64,000 bases of DNA from Neobacillus niacini (GTDB lineage: Bacteria; Bacillota; Bacilli; Bacillales; Cytobacillaceae), in assembly GCF_023715415.1 (NCBI RefSeq), contig NZ_JAMBOB010000001.1:434001-498000 (forward strand), read 5' to 3'. Positions 17,020 through 25,603 of this stretch are shown here, piece by piece (the stretch's first letter is position 1; every line of letters starts with the position of its first letter). The translations under genes were made by a program, and so were the position numbers. Below the pieces are notes generated by a model. The model ran no database searches and was not told where the DNA came from. It saw only the letters and a list, made by a program, of their open reading frames with translations.

Positions 17020-19314
17020 TTACAGTAATGGATTTTCGTGCTTTGCTTTAAGACGCTGCCATCTTTTTTCAACTTCTGCTTCAAACTCTTCTAAGATTGA
17101 TTTGTTCTCTTCTTTTAACATATGTTTTGTTTTACCCATGTATTTAAGCCATTCAGAAATAGCTACACGTTTGTTTTTATCTTCTGGGTTATAGGTAATG
17201 CTGGTAACACCTTGCTCAACCTCATATAGAGGGAAGAAACAAGAATTTACAGCTTGCTCCAAAATCGTGGTTCCATAACGATCCTCTGATTTCCAGTTAA
17301 GCGGGCAAGTAATCAGGATCTTACCATAAACAGTACCAACATTTTGTGCATACCACTGTGCTTTCGCACCCTTTTTAACTAAGTCCTGCGGGAAGCTTTC
17401 CGCCCCTGTAAATACGTAAGGGATATTTGTTGCTGCCATAATTTGCGCAGTATCCTTGTGGTGGAATCCTTTTCCCTTTTGTGCTTTCCCTACACCTGAT
17501 GTGCTTGTCATATGACCCAAAGGCGTAGAATAAGACATTTGTGAACCAGTATTCATATAGCCTTCATTATCATACTCGAGCATAATCAACTTATGTCCAC
17601 GAAGGGCAGTTCCTATCGCAGATCCCATCCCAATGTCCATTCCGCCGTCACCAGTTATCATGACAAACGTAGCATCATCAGACACTTCGATTTCACCGCG
17701 GCGTTTTAATTCCATAAACGCTTCAAGTGTTCCAGATAACGTAGCAGCGCCATTTTGGAATAAGTTATGCATCATGGTTTGTTTATGAGAACTATGCGGA
17801 TAAGAGGTTGTTGTAACATACGCACAGCCGGTTTGGAATAATGTGACGATGTCACCTTCTATTCCTTTGAAGAATAATTCCAATCCACCAAATATTCCAC
17901 ACCCAGGGCACGCACCGTGTCCGGAAGCAATTCGCTTAGGCTTGCCAGTCAACGCACGAAGCGGTGGAATTTTCACCTTTAGTTTGTTTGCTTCTTCATC
18001 CATTTTCACATCAATTAAACCAGTTCTGTATACATCACCGTGCTGCGGTGTAATTACTGGCTTCAGAATATCATCTGGATTACCAGGAACATGACCATAA
18101 TAATCAAATGGCTTTTCAGCATAGCCTTTTTCCATTGCATCGATGGCCATATCAAAGAAATTATGTGCATCAGAAGCGTAGAAATCTTTACCGCCTAAAC
18201 CGAAAACTCGACTTAGCACGATAGTTTGATTTTCACGGTCTTCCTGAAGGGCAGATTTCACTTCATGTGTTAAATTTGGTCCATTTGCTCCATAGGAATC
18301 TGCACGTTCACCAACTAATAATGCTTTTACATTTTTAAGGGCTTCACGAATTTCCTTCGCTGGGAATGGACGGATAATATTCGGGCTGATTACTCCAGCC
18401 TTTATTCCTTTTGCACGTAATGTATCTACTACATCTTTTGCTGATTCACCAGCAGAGTTCAACAAGAATAACGCAACCTCTGCATCTTCCATTTTATATA
18501 AATCAAGTACTGAATACTCACGGCCTGAAATACGGGCATATTCTGCTGCAACCTCTTTATAAACCTCACCAGCAGCGTAAATGGCTTCAGATTGTTGGAA
18601 ATTGTTGTTGATTAGGTCATCCCCATTCATATGAGCACCAATTGTTACTGGTTTCTTTGGATCTCTCGCAAAATGGTAGTCTGTTGGACATTCACCCACA
18701 AACTTCTGCACGACACTACGATCCTTGAAATACTCAACTCTGCGCTTTTGATGGGAAGTGAAGAATCCATCATACGCAACGATAACCGGAAGACGGACCT
18801 TAGAATGTTCAGCAATTTTCAGAGCCATTATATTCATGTCATAAACAGCTTGCGGCGTACTAGCTGTTAAGATAACCCAGCCAGTATTTAACGCAAAGTA
18901 AAGATCAGAGTGATCTCCTCTTATATCAAGCGGTCCACTTACCGCACGTGTGACAAGATTCATAACCATAGGAAAACGGGTTCCAGATTGAACTGGCAGT
19001 TGTTCAATCATATAAAGAAGACCATTTGCACTTGTTGCATTGAATACCCTTGCACCGGTAGCTGAAGCACCATAGCAAATACCTGCAGAACCATGTTCAC
19101 CATCAGCTGGAATCAGCTTAATATCGTGCTCGCCACGGGCTTTCATTTGATCCAGAAATTGGGCAACTTCTGTAGATGGTGTTATAGGGAAATAACCCAT
19201 AATATGGTAATTTATTTGTGCAGCAGCCATTGCAGCCATTTCATTTCCTGATTCAAAGGTTGATAGCTGTTGAGCAACCCCTTGATTCTTTAACTTATCT
19301 TCTAAAATTGCCAT
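17020..19314 (-). CDS. 2-oxoacid:ferredoxin oxidoreductase, fused alpha-beta subunit
   Basis: A 764 aa protein joining the alpha (PorA-like, about 20-400) and thiamine-diphosphate beta (PorB-like, about 460-760) subunits. The alpha part has the substrate-loop GYFPITPSTEVAQ and GHDHSD-like IRGDHSDLY. The beta part has GHGACPGCGIFGG with two Fe-S ligand cysteines and the TPP motif ITGDGGMDIGMGS. It oxidises a 2-oxoacid (pyruvate most likely) with CoA to acyl-CoA, CO2 and reduced ferredoxin. ATG 19314 overlaps the upstream stop (TAATG). A full-length cytosolic enzyme with its gamma-delta partner directly upstream; substrate identity is inferred. Confidence 0.9.
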   Translation of the reverse strand: MAILEDKLKNQGVAQQLSTFESGNEMAAMAAAQINYHIMGYFPITPSTEVAQFLDQMKARGEHDIKLIPADGEHGSAGICYGASATGARVFNATSANGLLYMIEQLPVQSGTRFPMVMNLVTRAVSGPLDIRGDHSDLYFALNTGWVILTASTPQAVYDMNIMALKIAEHSKVRLPVIVAYDGFFTSHQKRRVEYFKDRSVVQKFVGECPTDYHFARDPKKPVTIGAHMNGDDLINNNFQQSEAIYAAGEVYKEVAAEYARISGREYSVLDLYKMEDAEVALFLLNSAGESAKDVVDTLRAKGIKAGVISPNIIRPFPAKEIREALKNVKALLVGERADSYGANGPNLTHEVKSALQEDRENQTIVLSRVFGLGGKDFYASDAHNFFDMAIDAMEKGYAEKPFDYYGHVPGNPDDILKPVITPQHGDVYRTGLIDVKMDEEANKLKVKIPPLRALTGKPKRIASGHGACPGCGIFGGLELFFKGIEGDIVTLFQTGCAYVTTTSYPHSSHKQTMMHNLFQNGAATLSGTLEAFMELKRRGEIEVSDDATFVMITGDGGMDIGMGSAIGTALRGHKLIMLEYDNEGYMNTGSQMSYSTPLGHMTSTSGVGKAQKGKGFHHKDTAQIMAATNIPYVFTGAESFPQDLVKKGAKAQWYAQNVGTVYGKILITCPLNWKSEDRYGTTILEQAVNSCFFPLYEVEQGVTSITYNPEDKNKRVAISEWLKYMGKTKHMLKEENKSILEEFEAEVEKRWQRLKAKHENPLL

Positions 19315-20327
19315 TATGAAATCCCCCCTGCTAGATACGGAAAGTTCTGTTTTACACGGTTAGCATCTGCATATCCAATCATTTCACGAAGATCACCTAA
19401 AGCGTCAGTTGGACAAGCTTCAACACATTTTAAACAGCCCTTACAATATTGATAATCAATCCCTTTAAGGAACATTTGCTTTCTGCCCTTCTTATCTTCG
19501 CCAGCTTCCCAAACGAAGCAATAGTCTGGACAAACATTATCGCAGGCAGCACAGTGGATACACTTATCCTGTTCAAACTGTGGAAGAAATCCTTGTCGTG
19601 AACCACTTAAATCTTTTAATATACTATTACCTTGAGTGGTCATTACTCCGCCGATTCCCTGGGTCATGTATCCTAATTGTGGCAATGTCCGTGAAAAATT
19701 TTTACCTTCTGCCCCTTCTGGCACTTCATAGGTTTTAAATTGAACTTCATTATAGCCACGGTCAAACGTGCGGATATTCGGTTCAACTAAATGCGGATAT
19801 TTTTTTTCAAATGTTTTGCGAATAACATTTCTCATAGAATCAGGATCTAGAAAATCGCAGATACGATATAGCGCACCGAGCATTGCAGTGTTTACCTTTG
19901 TTTTTTCTTCAACTGCAATCGTTAAAGCGTCAACAATAGCAAGTGTCCCATATTCTAACTTTAAATCCTTTCTCACTTCATCAAACTCTCTAGCTGTATT
20001 TATAAGTGCGATTCCATCAGCATTTAATCCACTTACAACATCGATTGTTCTATATAATGCTTCATGGAATACAGCAACAATATGTGGCTGCTCTATTGGG
20101 CTGTGATCTCTTATTTCTACATCTGGATCACAATACCGGATAAAACTTTTTACAGGTGATCCTTTCTTTTCAGAGCCATAAGATGAAAAATTAGATCCGT
20201 TCAAACCTAGACCTAGTACTCCAGCTTCGGCTAACATTTTTCCAGCTAAATTTGCTCCAAGTCCCCCAATTGATTCAAGGCGAATCTCGAAGAAACCAAG
20301 CTCATTTTTCTTTGGCAATATAGACAT
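19314..20327 (-). CDS. 2-oxoacid:ferredoxin oxidoreductase, fused gamma-delta subunit
   Basis: About 337 aa joining the gamma domain (about 10-200: IRLESIGGLGANLAGKMLAEAG, NFSSYGSEKKGSPVKSFIRY) with a C-terminal delta-type ferredoxin domain that binds two 4Fe-4S clusters through CIHCAACDNVCP and CKGCLKCVEACP (about 254-310). It completes the oxidoreductase with the following fused alpha-beta gene. ATG 20327 has GGGGAGGG at good spacing; an upstream in-frame start adds 11 residues. An FNR-like box lies about 95 bases upstream. Confidence 0.9.
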   Translation of the reverse strand: MSILPKKNELGFFEIRLESIGGLGANLAGKMLAEAGVLGLGLNGSNFSSYGSEKKGSPVKSFIRYCDPDVEIRDHSPIEQPHIVAVFHEALYRTIDVVSGLNADGIALINTAREFDEVRKDLKLEYGTLAIVDALTIAVEEKTKVNTAMLGALYRICDFLDPDSMRNVIRKTFEKKYPHLVEPNIRTFDRGYNEVQFKTYEVPEGAEGKNFSRTLPQLGYMTQGIGGVMTTQGNSILKDLSGSRQGFLPQFEQDKCIHCAACDNVCPDYCFVWEAGEDKKGRKQMFLKGIDYQYCKGCLKCVEACPTDALGDLREMIGYADANRVKQNFPYLAGGIS

Positions 20328-20631
20328 AATGTCCCTCCCCTTCGTGTATAAAAAAAACATAGAAAATACAAAAATATAAATTCCCCTAATTCATTGTAGG
20401 ATAGATTTTTTTATTACGCTGTGACAAAAATCAAACATCTGCAAAAAAATTCTATAACACTTTTTAAAAATTAAATAAAAACGTTATTTTATCTGGTTTT
20501 GGTATAGCATTTTGTATGTATAACAGCTCTCTCCCTGTAATATAACAGGTGTTTTTTATATCGATTATGTTTTTTTATAAAAATAGGATATAATATACTA
20601 TTGTTTTTAATTTGCCCGAAGGAGTTTTATT
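20328..20631. other. Divergent intergenic region, oxidoreductase / radical SAM gene
   Basis: No gene is seen in these 304 bp. It contains an FNR-like box (20420-20435), a short hairpin CCTGT-AATATA-ACAGG followed by T residues near 20534-20556, and TATAAT at 20590-20595 that is a probable -10 for the + strand gene. Confidence 0.5.
20420..20435. promoter_or_regulatory. FNR-like box upstream of the ferredoxin oxidoreductase
   Basis: TGTGA-CAAAAA-TCAAA matches the FNR consensus TGTGA-N6-TCACA at 9 of 10 specified bases. It lies about 95 bases before the first gene of the oxygen-sensitive ferredoxin-linked enzyme, which fits activation without oxygen. Confidence 0.45.
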
Positions 20632-22374
20632 ATGAACGTTATTTGCTGTACTTTAAATGCTAAATATATACATACGAACCTAGCTATTCGCTGCTTAAAG
20701 GCTTTTGCTGCTCCGGAATTTAACATCCAATTAAAGGAATATACGATAAAAGATCCGGTAATGAACATTGTGTCAGACCTCTATCAGCAAAAACCAACAA
20801 TTATTGGATTTAGTTGTTACATCTGGAACATTGAAGAAACCATTAAGGTGGTCAATATGATTAAAAAAATTGACCCATCTATTCAGATTGTATTTGGTGG
20901 CCCAGAAGTATCTTATGACACGGTAGAATGGATGGAAAAGCTTCCAAGTGTTGACTTTATTGTGATGGGTGAGGGTGAACATTCATTTAAGCAGCTACTT
21001 TCTGAGTTGAACGGCGAGGGCAACTTTAAAAATGTACATGGACTCGCCTATCGTGAAAACGGAAAAGTCAAAGTGACACCCCAAATGAATAAACTCGACC
21101 TTAAGGAACTCCCATCCCCCTATCGATTTCCTGAAGATAAAGCTCATTTAGGTAAACGTGTCACCTATATTGAAACAAGCAGAGGCTGTCCATTTAGCTG
21201 TCAATTCTGTCTTTCTTCTATTGAAGTAGGGGTACGTTATTTTGATAGGGAGAAAATTAAGGAAGATATTCGTTATTTAATGGCTAATGGGGCAAAAACG
21301 ATTAAGTTTGTTGACCGTACATTTAATATTAGTAGAAGCTATGCAATGGAAATGTTCCGATTTTTAATTGATGAACATCTTCCTGGAACAGTTTTTCAGT
21401 TTGAGATCACTGCTGACATCATGAGGCCAGAGGTTATTGAATTTTTAAATAATGAAGCACCAAAAGGCTTATTCCGCTTTGAAATTGGTGTGCAATCGAC
21501 AAATGATTATACAAATGAGCTTGTCATGCGGAAACAAAATTTTGCAAAACTAACAAGAACCGTTACCATGGTGAAGGATGGCGGAAAAATCGACCAGCAC
21601 CTTGATTTAATCGCTGGTCTGCCAGAGGAAGATTACGCATCCTTTCGGAAAACGTTTAATGATGTTTTTGAACTTCGTCCTGAGGAACTGCAGTTAGGAT
21701 TTTTGAAAATGCTGCGGGGAACTGGGCTAAGACTTCGTGCTGATGAACATGAGTATATTTATATGGATCATTCTCCATATGAAATTTTGGGGAATAATGT
21801 CCTCTCCTTTAATGATATTCTCAGAATTAAACAGGTGGAAGATGTGTTAGAAAAATATTGGAATGACCATCGCATGAACCACACAATTGAGTATTTAGTG
21901 AGGAACGTATTTTCTTCACCTTTTGACTTTTTCCAGGAGTTTGGTACCTATTGGGATGAGCAAGGCTGGTCAAGGATTGGTCACCAGTTAGAGGATTTAT
22001 TTCGAAGATTGTTCTCCTTCCTTCAATATCGGAAGGTAAGTGACCTCGATATTATTGCTGGCATGATGAAATATGATTATTTAATAAACCATAAATATAA
22101 GCCACGAAAGCCATGGTGGGAACAAAGCTTTACTAAACAGACAAGAACTGAAATCTATAAACAAATCGTCGATAATCCACTGCTATTAGGGCAAGCCTTT
22201 GTGGAACTAGAACTTGATGAAAAAGAATTATATAAGCATACGATGATTGAAGAGCTTTCCTTTAATCTTTCTGAATACTTATCATCTGGAAAAATAACTA
22301 AGCAGTCATCTAATTTAATCGCTTATTTTGATCCTGCTAACAAAGGGACACTAATCTTTTCATATAAAGGATAA
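20632..22374 (+). CDS. B12-binding domain radical SAM protein
   Basis: A 580 aa protein with an N-terminal cobalamin-binding-like domain (about 1-130, FGGPEVSYDT, GEGEHSFKQLL) and a radical SAM core with the cluster motif Cys186-x3-Cys190-x2-Cys193 in ETSRGCPFSCQFCLSS. The C-terminal region resembles the DUF4080-type extension of Firmicute family members. Function is not established; many relatives methylate or rearrange unactivated carbons. GAAGGAG precedes the ATG. It is monocistronic, with a terminator directly behind. Confidence 0.85.
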   Translation: MNVICCTLNAKYIHTNLAIRCLKAFAAPEFNIQLKEYTIKDPVMNIVSDLYQQKPTIIGFSCYIWNIEETIKVVNMIKKIDPSIQIVFGGPEVSYDTVEWMEKLPSVDFIVMGEGEHSFKQLLSELNGEGNFKNVHGLAYRENGKVKVTPQMNKLDLKELPSPYRFPEDKAHLGKRVTYIETSRGCPFSCQFCLSSIEVGVRYFDREKIKEDIRYLMANGAKTIKFVDRTFNISRSYAMEMFRFLIDEHLPGTVFQFEITADIMRPEVIEFLNNEAPKGLFRFEIGVQSTNDYTNELVMRKQNFAKLTRTVTMVKDGGKIDQHLDLIAGLPEEDYASFRKTFNDVFELRPEELQLGFLKMLRGTGLRLRADEHEYIYMDHSPYEILGNNVLSFNDILRIKQVEDVLEKYWNDHRMNHTIEYLVRNVFSSPFDFFQEFGTYWDEQGWSRIGHQLEDLFRRLFSFLQYRKVSDLDIIAGMMKYDYLINHKYKPRKPWWEQSFTKQTRTEIYKQIVDNPLLLGQAFVELELDEKELYKHTMIEELSFNLSEYLSSGKITKQSSNLIAYFDPANKGTLIFSYKG

Positions 22375-22378
22375 AGAG

Positions 22379-22404
22379 AAGCCGGCATAGAGCCGGCTTA
22401 CTTC
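22379..22404 (+). terminator. Terminator of the radical SAM gene
   Basis: Perfect 8 bp stem AAGCCGGC/GCCGGCTT (22379-22386, 22392-22399) with loop ATAGA; a T-rich tract follows on the plus strand a few bases later. The stop codon of the convergent small gene lies inside it. Confidence 0.8.
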
Positions 22405-22529
22405 TTTTTTGAGGACTTTTTATGTTCCTTGTTTGACTGAAGCACCTCATATAGCTTGATTCCATTTACATCTCCAAATTCAATGCTAAATTCTTCACGT
22501 GTGTTTTGCACACTTTTTTTGTCTTTCAT
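22398..22529 (-). CDS. Small hypothetical protein, 43 aa, EFSxEF motif
   Basis: A 43-residue Lys-rich peptide beginning MKDKKSVQNTREEFSIEFGD. Its ATG overlaps the stop of the preceding small gene by one base (TAATG), and that gene carries the same E-F-S-x-E-F-x-D motif, so the pair looks like a coupled paralogous unit. Its own stop lies in the terminator stem of the convergent radical SAM gene. Function unknown; the neighbourhood (SASP, sporulation genes) suggests, without proof, a spore protein. Confidence 0.6.
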   Translation of the reverse strand: MKDKKSVQNTREEFSIEFGDVNGIKLYEVLQSNKEHKKSSKKK

Positions 22530-22690
22530 TAACTTCTTCCTTTTTTACCTAGTTTTGAATTACGGTTTGCAAATCTTATAGCATTGTTATTATCAGTAAA
22601 TTCTGCAGAAAATTCACTTTCCTGTACATTCTTATGTGGTGTTTTAGAATATTTTTCTACTGCATTATGCTCTGCTTTTCGTTTAGCCAT
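22529..22690 (-). CDS. Small hypothetical protein, 53 aa, EFSxEF motif
   Basis: A 53-residue basic peptide beginning MAKRKAEHNAVEKYSKTP, with QESEFSAEFTDNNN in the middle and a Lys/Arg-rich end. GGGAGGAC precedes the ATG at good spacing, which supports translation. The following 43 aa gene shares the EFSxEF motif and is coupled to it. I do not recognise a named family; small basic spore-core proteins are one possibility. Confidence 0.65.
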   Translation of the reverse strand: MAKRKAEHNAVEKYSKTPHKNVQESEFSAEFTDNNNAIRFANRNSKLGKKGRS

Positions 22691-22820
22691 TTTTTCGTCC
22701 TCCCATCATTGATGTTACATCTTTAGTTTTCTTCAAAAGAGGGAATTCAATCACTTCCTTATTTTTCATAAATAAAATTGTCCATCCAGCGGAAAATAAA
22801 GAAAAATAGGAGTGAGTAAA

Positions 22821-23171
22821 ATGACCAATAAGAAAAAGCAAAAACCTGATAATCCTACAATGAATGAAACAATTCCACATCAAATTAATGCTCCAAGTTT
22901 CGAGGGAACAGGTATTAAAATGCAGCCACCATTCATAAATGAACATGGGGTTGTCATTGGAGACAGCTTATATTCTTCTCCAAACTCTCCTTTGGAAAAT
23001 TGGACTGAAAATACAGACCCTGAAATTATGGCCGGGGACGAATGGGTTCACCCAACCAATGATATTGGTTGGAATACAGCCGAAAATCGGGAATTGCTGG
23101 AGAGTAAAAAGAAACCACAAGCATATCCCTTCATGCATCCAGACAAGGATGTAAGCAAGGGAACTGATTAG
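22821..23171 (+). CDS. Conserved hypothetical protein, DUF3905-like
   Basis: A 116 aa soluble protein with a basic N terminus and an acidic, Trp-rich centre (GIKMQPPFINEHGVVIGDS, SPLENWTENTDPEIMAGDEW, VHPTNDIGWNTAENREL). From memory this resembles the DUF3905 family of Bacillus, whose function is unknown; I could not check that. ATG 22821 has AGGAG eight bases upstream; a GTG nine bases earlier lies inside that site. It is followed by a SASP gene, so a sporulation role is plausible. Confidence 0.7.
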   Translation: MTNKKKQKPDNPTMNETIPHQINAPSFEGTGIKMQPPFINEHGVVIGDSLYSSPNSPLENWTENTDPEIMAGDEWVHPTNDIGWNTAENRELLESKKKPQAYPFMHPDKDVSKGTD

Positions 23172-23287
23172 ATAACTTTCAGTATCCATTTCCGCAAAAC
23201 ATTACCACTTATTAAATTACAGAAATGAATCATAATACCAATACAGAGAAAAGAATTCTCTGTATAGATCTTAAGGAGTTGACAAAA

Positions 23288-23491
23288 ATGGCTAACAGCA
23301 GCAATAAATTATTAGTTCCAGGAATAGAGCAATATCTTGATCAGGTTAAATATGAAATTGCACAAGAGTTTGGTGTAAATTTAGGATCCGATACAGTTTC
23401 CCGAGCAAATGGGTCTGTTGGCGGCGAAATTACGAAAAGGTTAGTTAAACAAGCTCAAGCGCAAATGGCTGGCCAATCTACACAACAATAA
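23288..23491 (+). CDS. Alpha/beta-type small acid-soluble spore protein
   Basis: A 67 aa SASP that coats and protects DNA in the spore core. The GPR protease recognition stretch is YEIAQEFGV (residues 22-30), and the conserved [23 protein letters not shown] follows in the family pattern. ATG 23288 has AAGGAG at the right distance; the longer open frame upstream is not needed. A strong terminator follows. Confidence 0.95.
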   Translation: MANSSNKLLVPGIEQYLDQVKYEIAQEFGVNLGSDTVSRANGSVGGEITKRLVKQAQAQMAGQSTQQ

Positions 23492-23512
23492 CGCAACTAA
23501 ATAACATGGAAA

Positions 23513-23542
23513 AAGTCCGGCATTTTGCCGGACTTATTTTTT
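23513..23542. terminator. Bidirectional terminator, SASP / rsgI
   Basis: Perfect 9 bp stem AAGTCCGGC/GCCGGACTT (23513-23521, 23527-23535) with T tracts on both strands, between convergent genes; the rsgI stop codon is in its right arm. Confidence 0.9.
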
Positions 23543-24574
23543 CCCGTTATTCTCTTGTTTTTTTAATTTATTATGATTATTTGTCTTTGGTTTATCTTGT
23601 TTAATTTGTTTATTTGCTGTGTTATTCTCTATCTGTTTCTCTTGATGAGGTTTCCATTCTTCGCTGCCTATAGTATTGATGCCTTTCCTTGTATCAGGTG
23701 AAGCCTGCTTCCCATTTGTTTGCTTTTCTACAGCATTATTATTATTGCTTCTAATTTCTTGCTGACGATTATCAGCATTGGGACTACTATTTATTTCTGC
23801 CTGCTTTTTTAGCTGACCTGGCGGCAATGTTGAGTTTCCAGATGATTTAGTTGGATTATTCTTTATTTGTTTAATTTTTTCTTTCTTTTGCTTGTTTTGT
23901 GCAGAATTATTTTTACCACTATGATAAATTCCGACAGGAACACCGGAGTTGCGGGCTTTTTCAACCTCAGCTTCTGTTGTTGTATACATCTTTACTTCTA
24001 CAGGATGTTTATCAATTGTTTGTTTAATTTTATCGACATTTTCTTGTAATTTGGCTGCCGCTTTTTCTTTAAGCTGAAGTGTTTTTACCGTTGAGATCAC
24101 AACAGGCTCTGTCTGTGCAATTATCCCTTCATCTTTTAACTCTGCTACAAGAATGGCCGTTAATTCAGAAGCGTCTTTTTTCTTCCAATCTTCAAGCTGA
24201 GAGATGATGGTTTCTGCTTCTTTAGTAAACCCCTTTAATTCAACGACCTCCATATTTTTATTAAGTCCCATTTCAATACTCGTGTTAGTATCTATAGACA
24301 TATAGGCATATGTCTTATTACTTTGATATACCGGGAAAAGAGAACCTAAACTAACCATTAGAACAGCCATTGACATCAAAACTTTTCTTAACGTAAAAAA
24401 GTTTTTAAATAAATTTGTTTTATTTCTTTCTAGATAGCCAGTAACGGGAAAAAAATCTATTTCTTCACCTATAGAATAAAGTCTATCCATTTTACGGGCA
24501 CGTAAGAATTCTCCATCTGAAGTTAGTAAAGTTAAATAGGGATCGTCAACTTCCATTACAATTCCTTTTTTCAT
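23534..24574 (-). CDS. rsgI: Anti-sigma-I factor RsgI
   Basis: Membrane anti-sigma factor of 346 aa: an N-terminal cytoplasmic RsgI domain (about 1-55, KKGIVMEVDDPYLTLLTSDGEFL), one membrane helix (about 65-84), an extracytoplasmic domain (about 85-215) and a low-complexity tail of Asn, Gln and Lys (about 220-346). It holds SigI inactive until a signal arrives. It starts 4 bases after the sigI stop. The tail has no recognised carbohydrate-binding module, unlike the clostridial RsgI proteins. Confidence 0.9.
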   Translation of the reverse strand: MKKGIVMEVDDPYLTLLTSDGEFLRARKMDRLYSIGEEIDFFPVTGYLERNKTNLFKNFFTLRKVLMSMAVLMVSLGSLFPVYQSNKTYAYMSIDTNTSIEMGLNKNMEVVELKGFTKEAETIISQLEDWKKKDASELTAILVAELKDEGIIAQTEPVVISTVKTLQLKEKAAAKLQENVDKIKQTIDKHPVEVKMYTTTEAEVEKARNSGVPVGIYHSGKNNSAQNKQKKEKIKQIKNNPTKSSGNSTLPPGQLKKQAEINSSPNADNRQQEIRSNNNNAVEKQTNGKQASPDTRKGINTIGSEEWKPHQEKQIENNTANKQIKQDKPKTNNHNKLKKQENNGKK

Positions 24575-24578
24575 GTCT

Positions 24579-25316
24579 CTAGCACCCCCTTAAGTAATCA
24601 TTTAGGTATACATAATCATTCGATAATATAAGTGCAATCGCAATAATATATTTTCGATTTCGCTCAATTGTCTTTCGACTGACATTCACTTTTTTTTCTA
24701 ATTGTTTTATCGGAAGGCGCTTTTTTTCAATTAGAAAGTTTTTTAATTCCTTATCATCTACTAAAAGCTTAGCGACAAGAATAGCATTCACCCTTGCATC
24801 TGCATGTTTAGGTGAATTCTCAACTAAATCACTAAAGCTTAAATCAAATGAAGTTAATAATGCTTGAAATTGAATAATTTCATCTTTTCTTAACTCTTCA
24901 TCCGATATTTTCTTATATTCCTCTAGGGATAGCTCATTCACAATTACCATGCCTGCTGTCTCATCCTCAAGTGATGAGTAGGTCAAGTCGATACTAACAT
25001 GCTGATTTTTCGTTTGTTTTCGAATATAATCAATAACTCTTCTCTTGATTATGACTTCTGCAAAACTAAGCAAAGAGCTGCCTTTCTCAGGTGAATACTT
25101 TTCAATAGCCTCATTAAAGGCAATCAGACCAATACTAAATTCGTCGTCGGTTTCATAAATATATCGTTTACATACTGCAGAAACATTTTTCGCTATAAAT
25201 GGTTTATAAGAATCTATTATTTCATTTAATAGTAAACGGTCCCCTTGTTGTATTAAAAGAACCGATTCCTCTAACGTTCGTTTTTTATACTTGCTTAAAA
25301 ACAATAAACCTAGCAT
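24579..25316 (-). CDS. sigI: RNA polymerase sigma factor SigI
   Basis: Sigma-70-related factor of 245 aa, heat-stress and cell-envelope associated in Bacillus. Region 2 (about 15-95) includes DEFSIGLIAFNEAIEKYSPEKGSSLLSFAEVIIKRRVIDYIRK, and the C-terminal helix-turn-helix is LPIKQLEKKVNVSRKTIERNRKYIIAIALI. ATG 25316 has GAGGTG five bases upstream; a GTG two codons before overlaps that site. It forms an operon with rsgI. Confidence 0.93.
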   Translation of the reverse strand: MLGLLFLSKYKKRTLEESVLLIQQGDRLLLNEIIDSYKPFIAKNVSAVCKRYIYETDDEFSIGLIAFNEAIEKYSPEKGSSLLSFAEVIIKRRVIDYIRKQTKNQHVSIDLTYSSLEDETAGMVIVNELSLEEYKKISDEELRKDEIIQFQALLTSFDLSFSDLVENSPKHADARVNAILVAKLLVDDKELKNFLIEKKRLPIKQLEKKVNVSRKTIERNRKYIIAIALILSNDYVYLNDYLRGC

Positions 25317-25338
25317 TGTCACACCTCACAATAACCCA

Positions 25339-25347
25339 ATTATACCA
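25339..25347 (-). promoter_or_regulatory. Extended -10 promoter upstream of sigI
   Basis: On the minus strand ATGGTATAAT ends at 25339, giving TG-n-TATAAT. No good -35 is present, as is common with extended -10 promoters. The sigma-I autoregulatory promoter was not recognised. Confidence 0.5.
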
Positions 25348-25412
25348 TAGTGCTGGGATCTTGGATTTTATGAGTATCAAGCATATGTGGAAAAATTAAA
25401 CCCCAAGAAAGG

Positions 25413-25527
25413 CTATTTTTTCCTGTGCTTTTTTATAGCTCTATTAATTTCTTTTTCCGCTTGTTCCTCTAATTCTTTCACCTCAAAGTTGTTAACACCC
25501 TTTTTCTACTAAAGATGTACGTTTCAT
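25413..25527 (-). pseudogene. Possible small basic ORF with a one-base frameshift
   Basis: From ATG 25527 the frame reads MKRTSLVEKGC and stops. Removing one base in the A5G3 run restores a 37-residue basic peptide ending NRAIKKHRKK at 25413. Alternatively the second half starts at an internal GTG behind GAGG. It could be a decayed small gene, a sequencing error or chance. Nothing else is seen between 25348 and 25563. Confidence 0.3.
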
Positions 25528-25563
25528 TAGACCCTTTTATGGGGGCATAAAAAAATTCTAAAC

Positions 25564-25603
25564 AAAAAAAGCTACTAATCAGTTTCTGATTGGCAGCTTT
25601 TTT
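25564..25603 (-). terminator. Terminator overlapping the end of the membrane protein gene
   Basis: AAAAGCTGCCAATCAG pairs with CTGATTAGTAGCTTTT (one mismatch, loop AAA) on the minus strand, followed by T residues. The last four codons and the stop of the 25579-26055 gene lie inside the stem. Confidence 0.85.
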
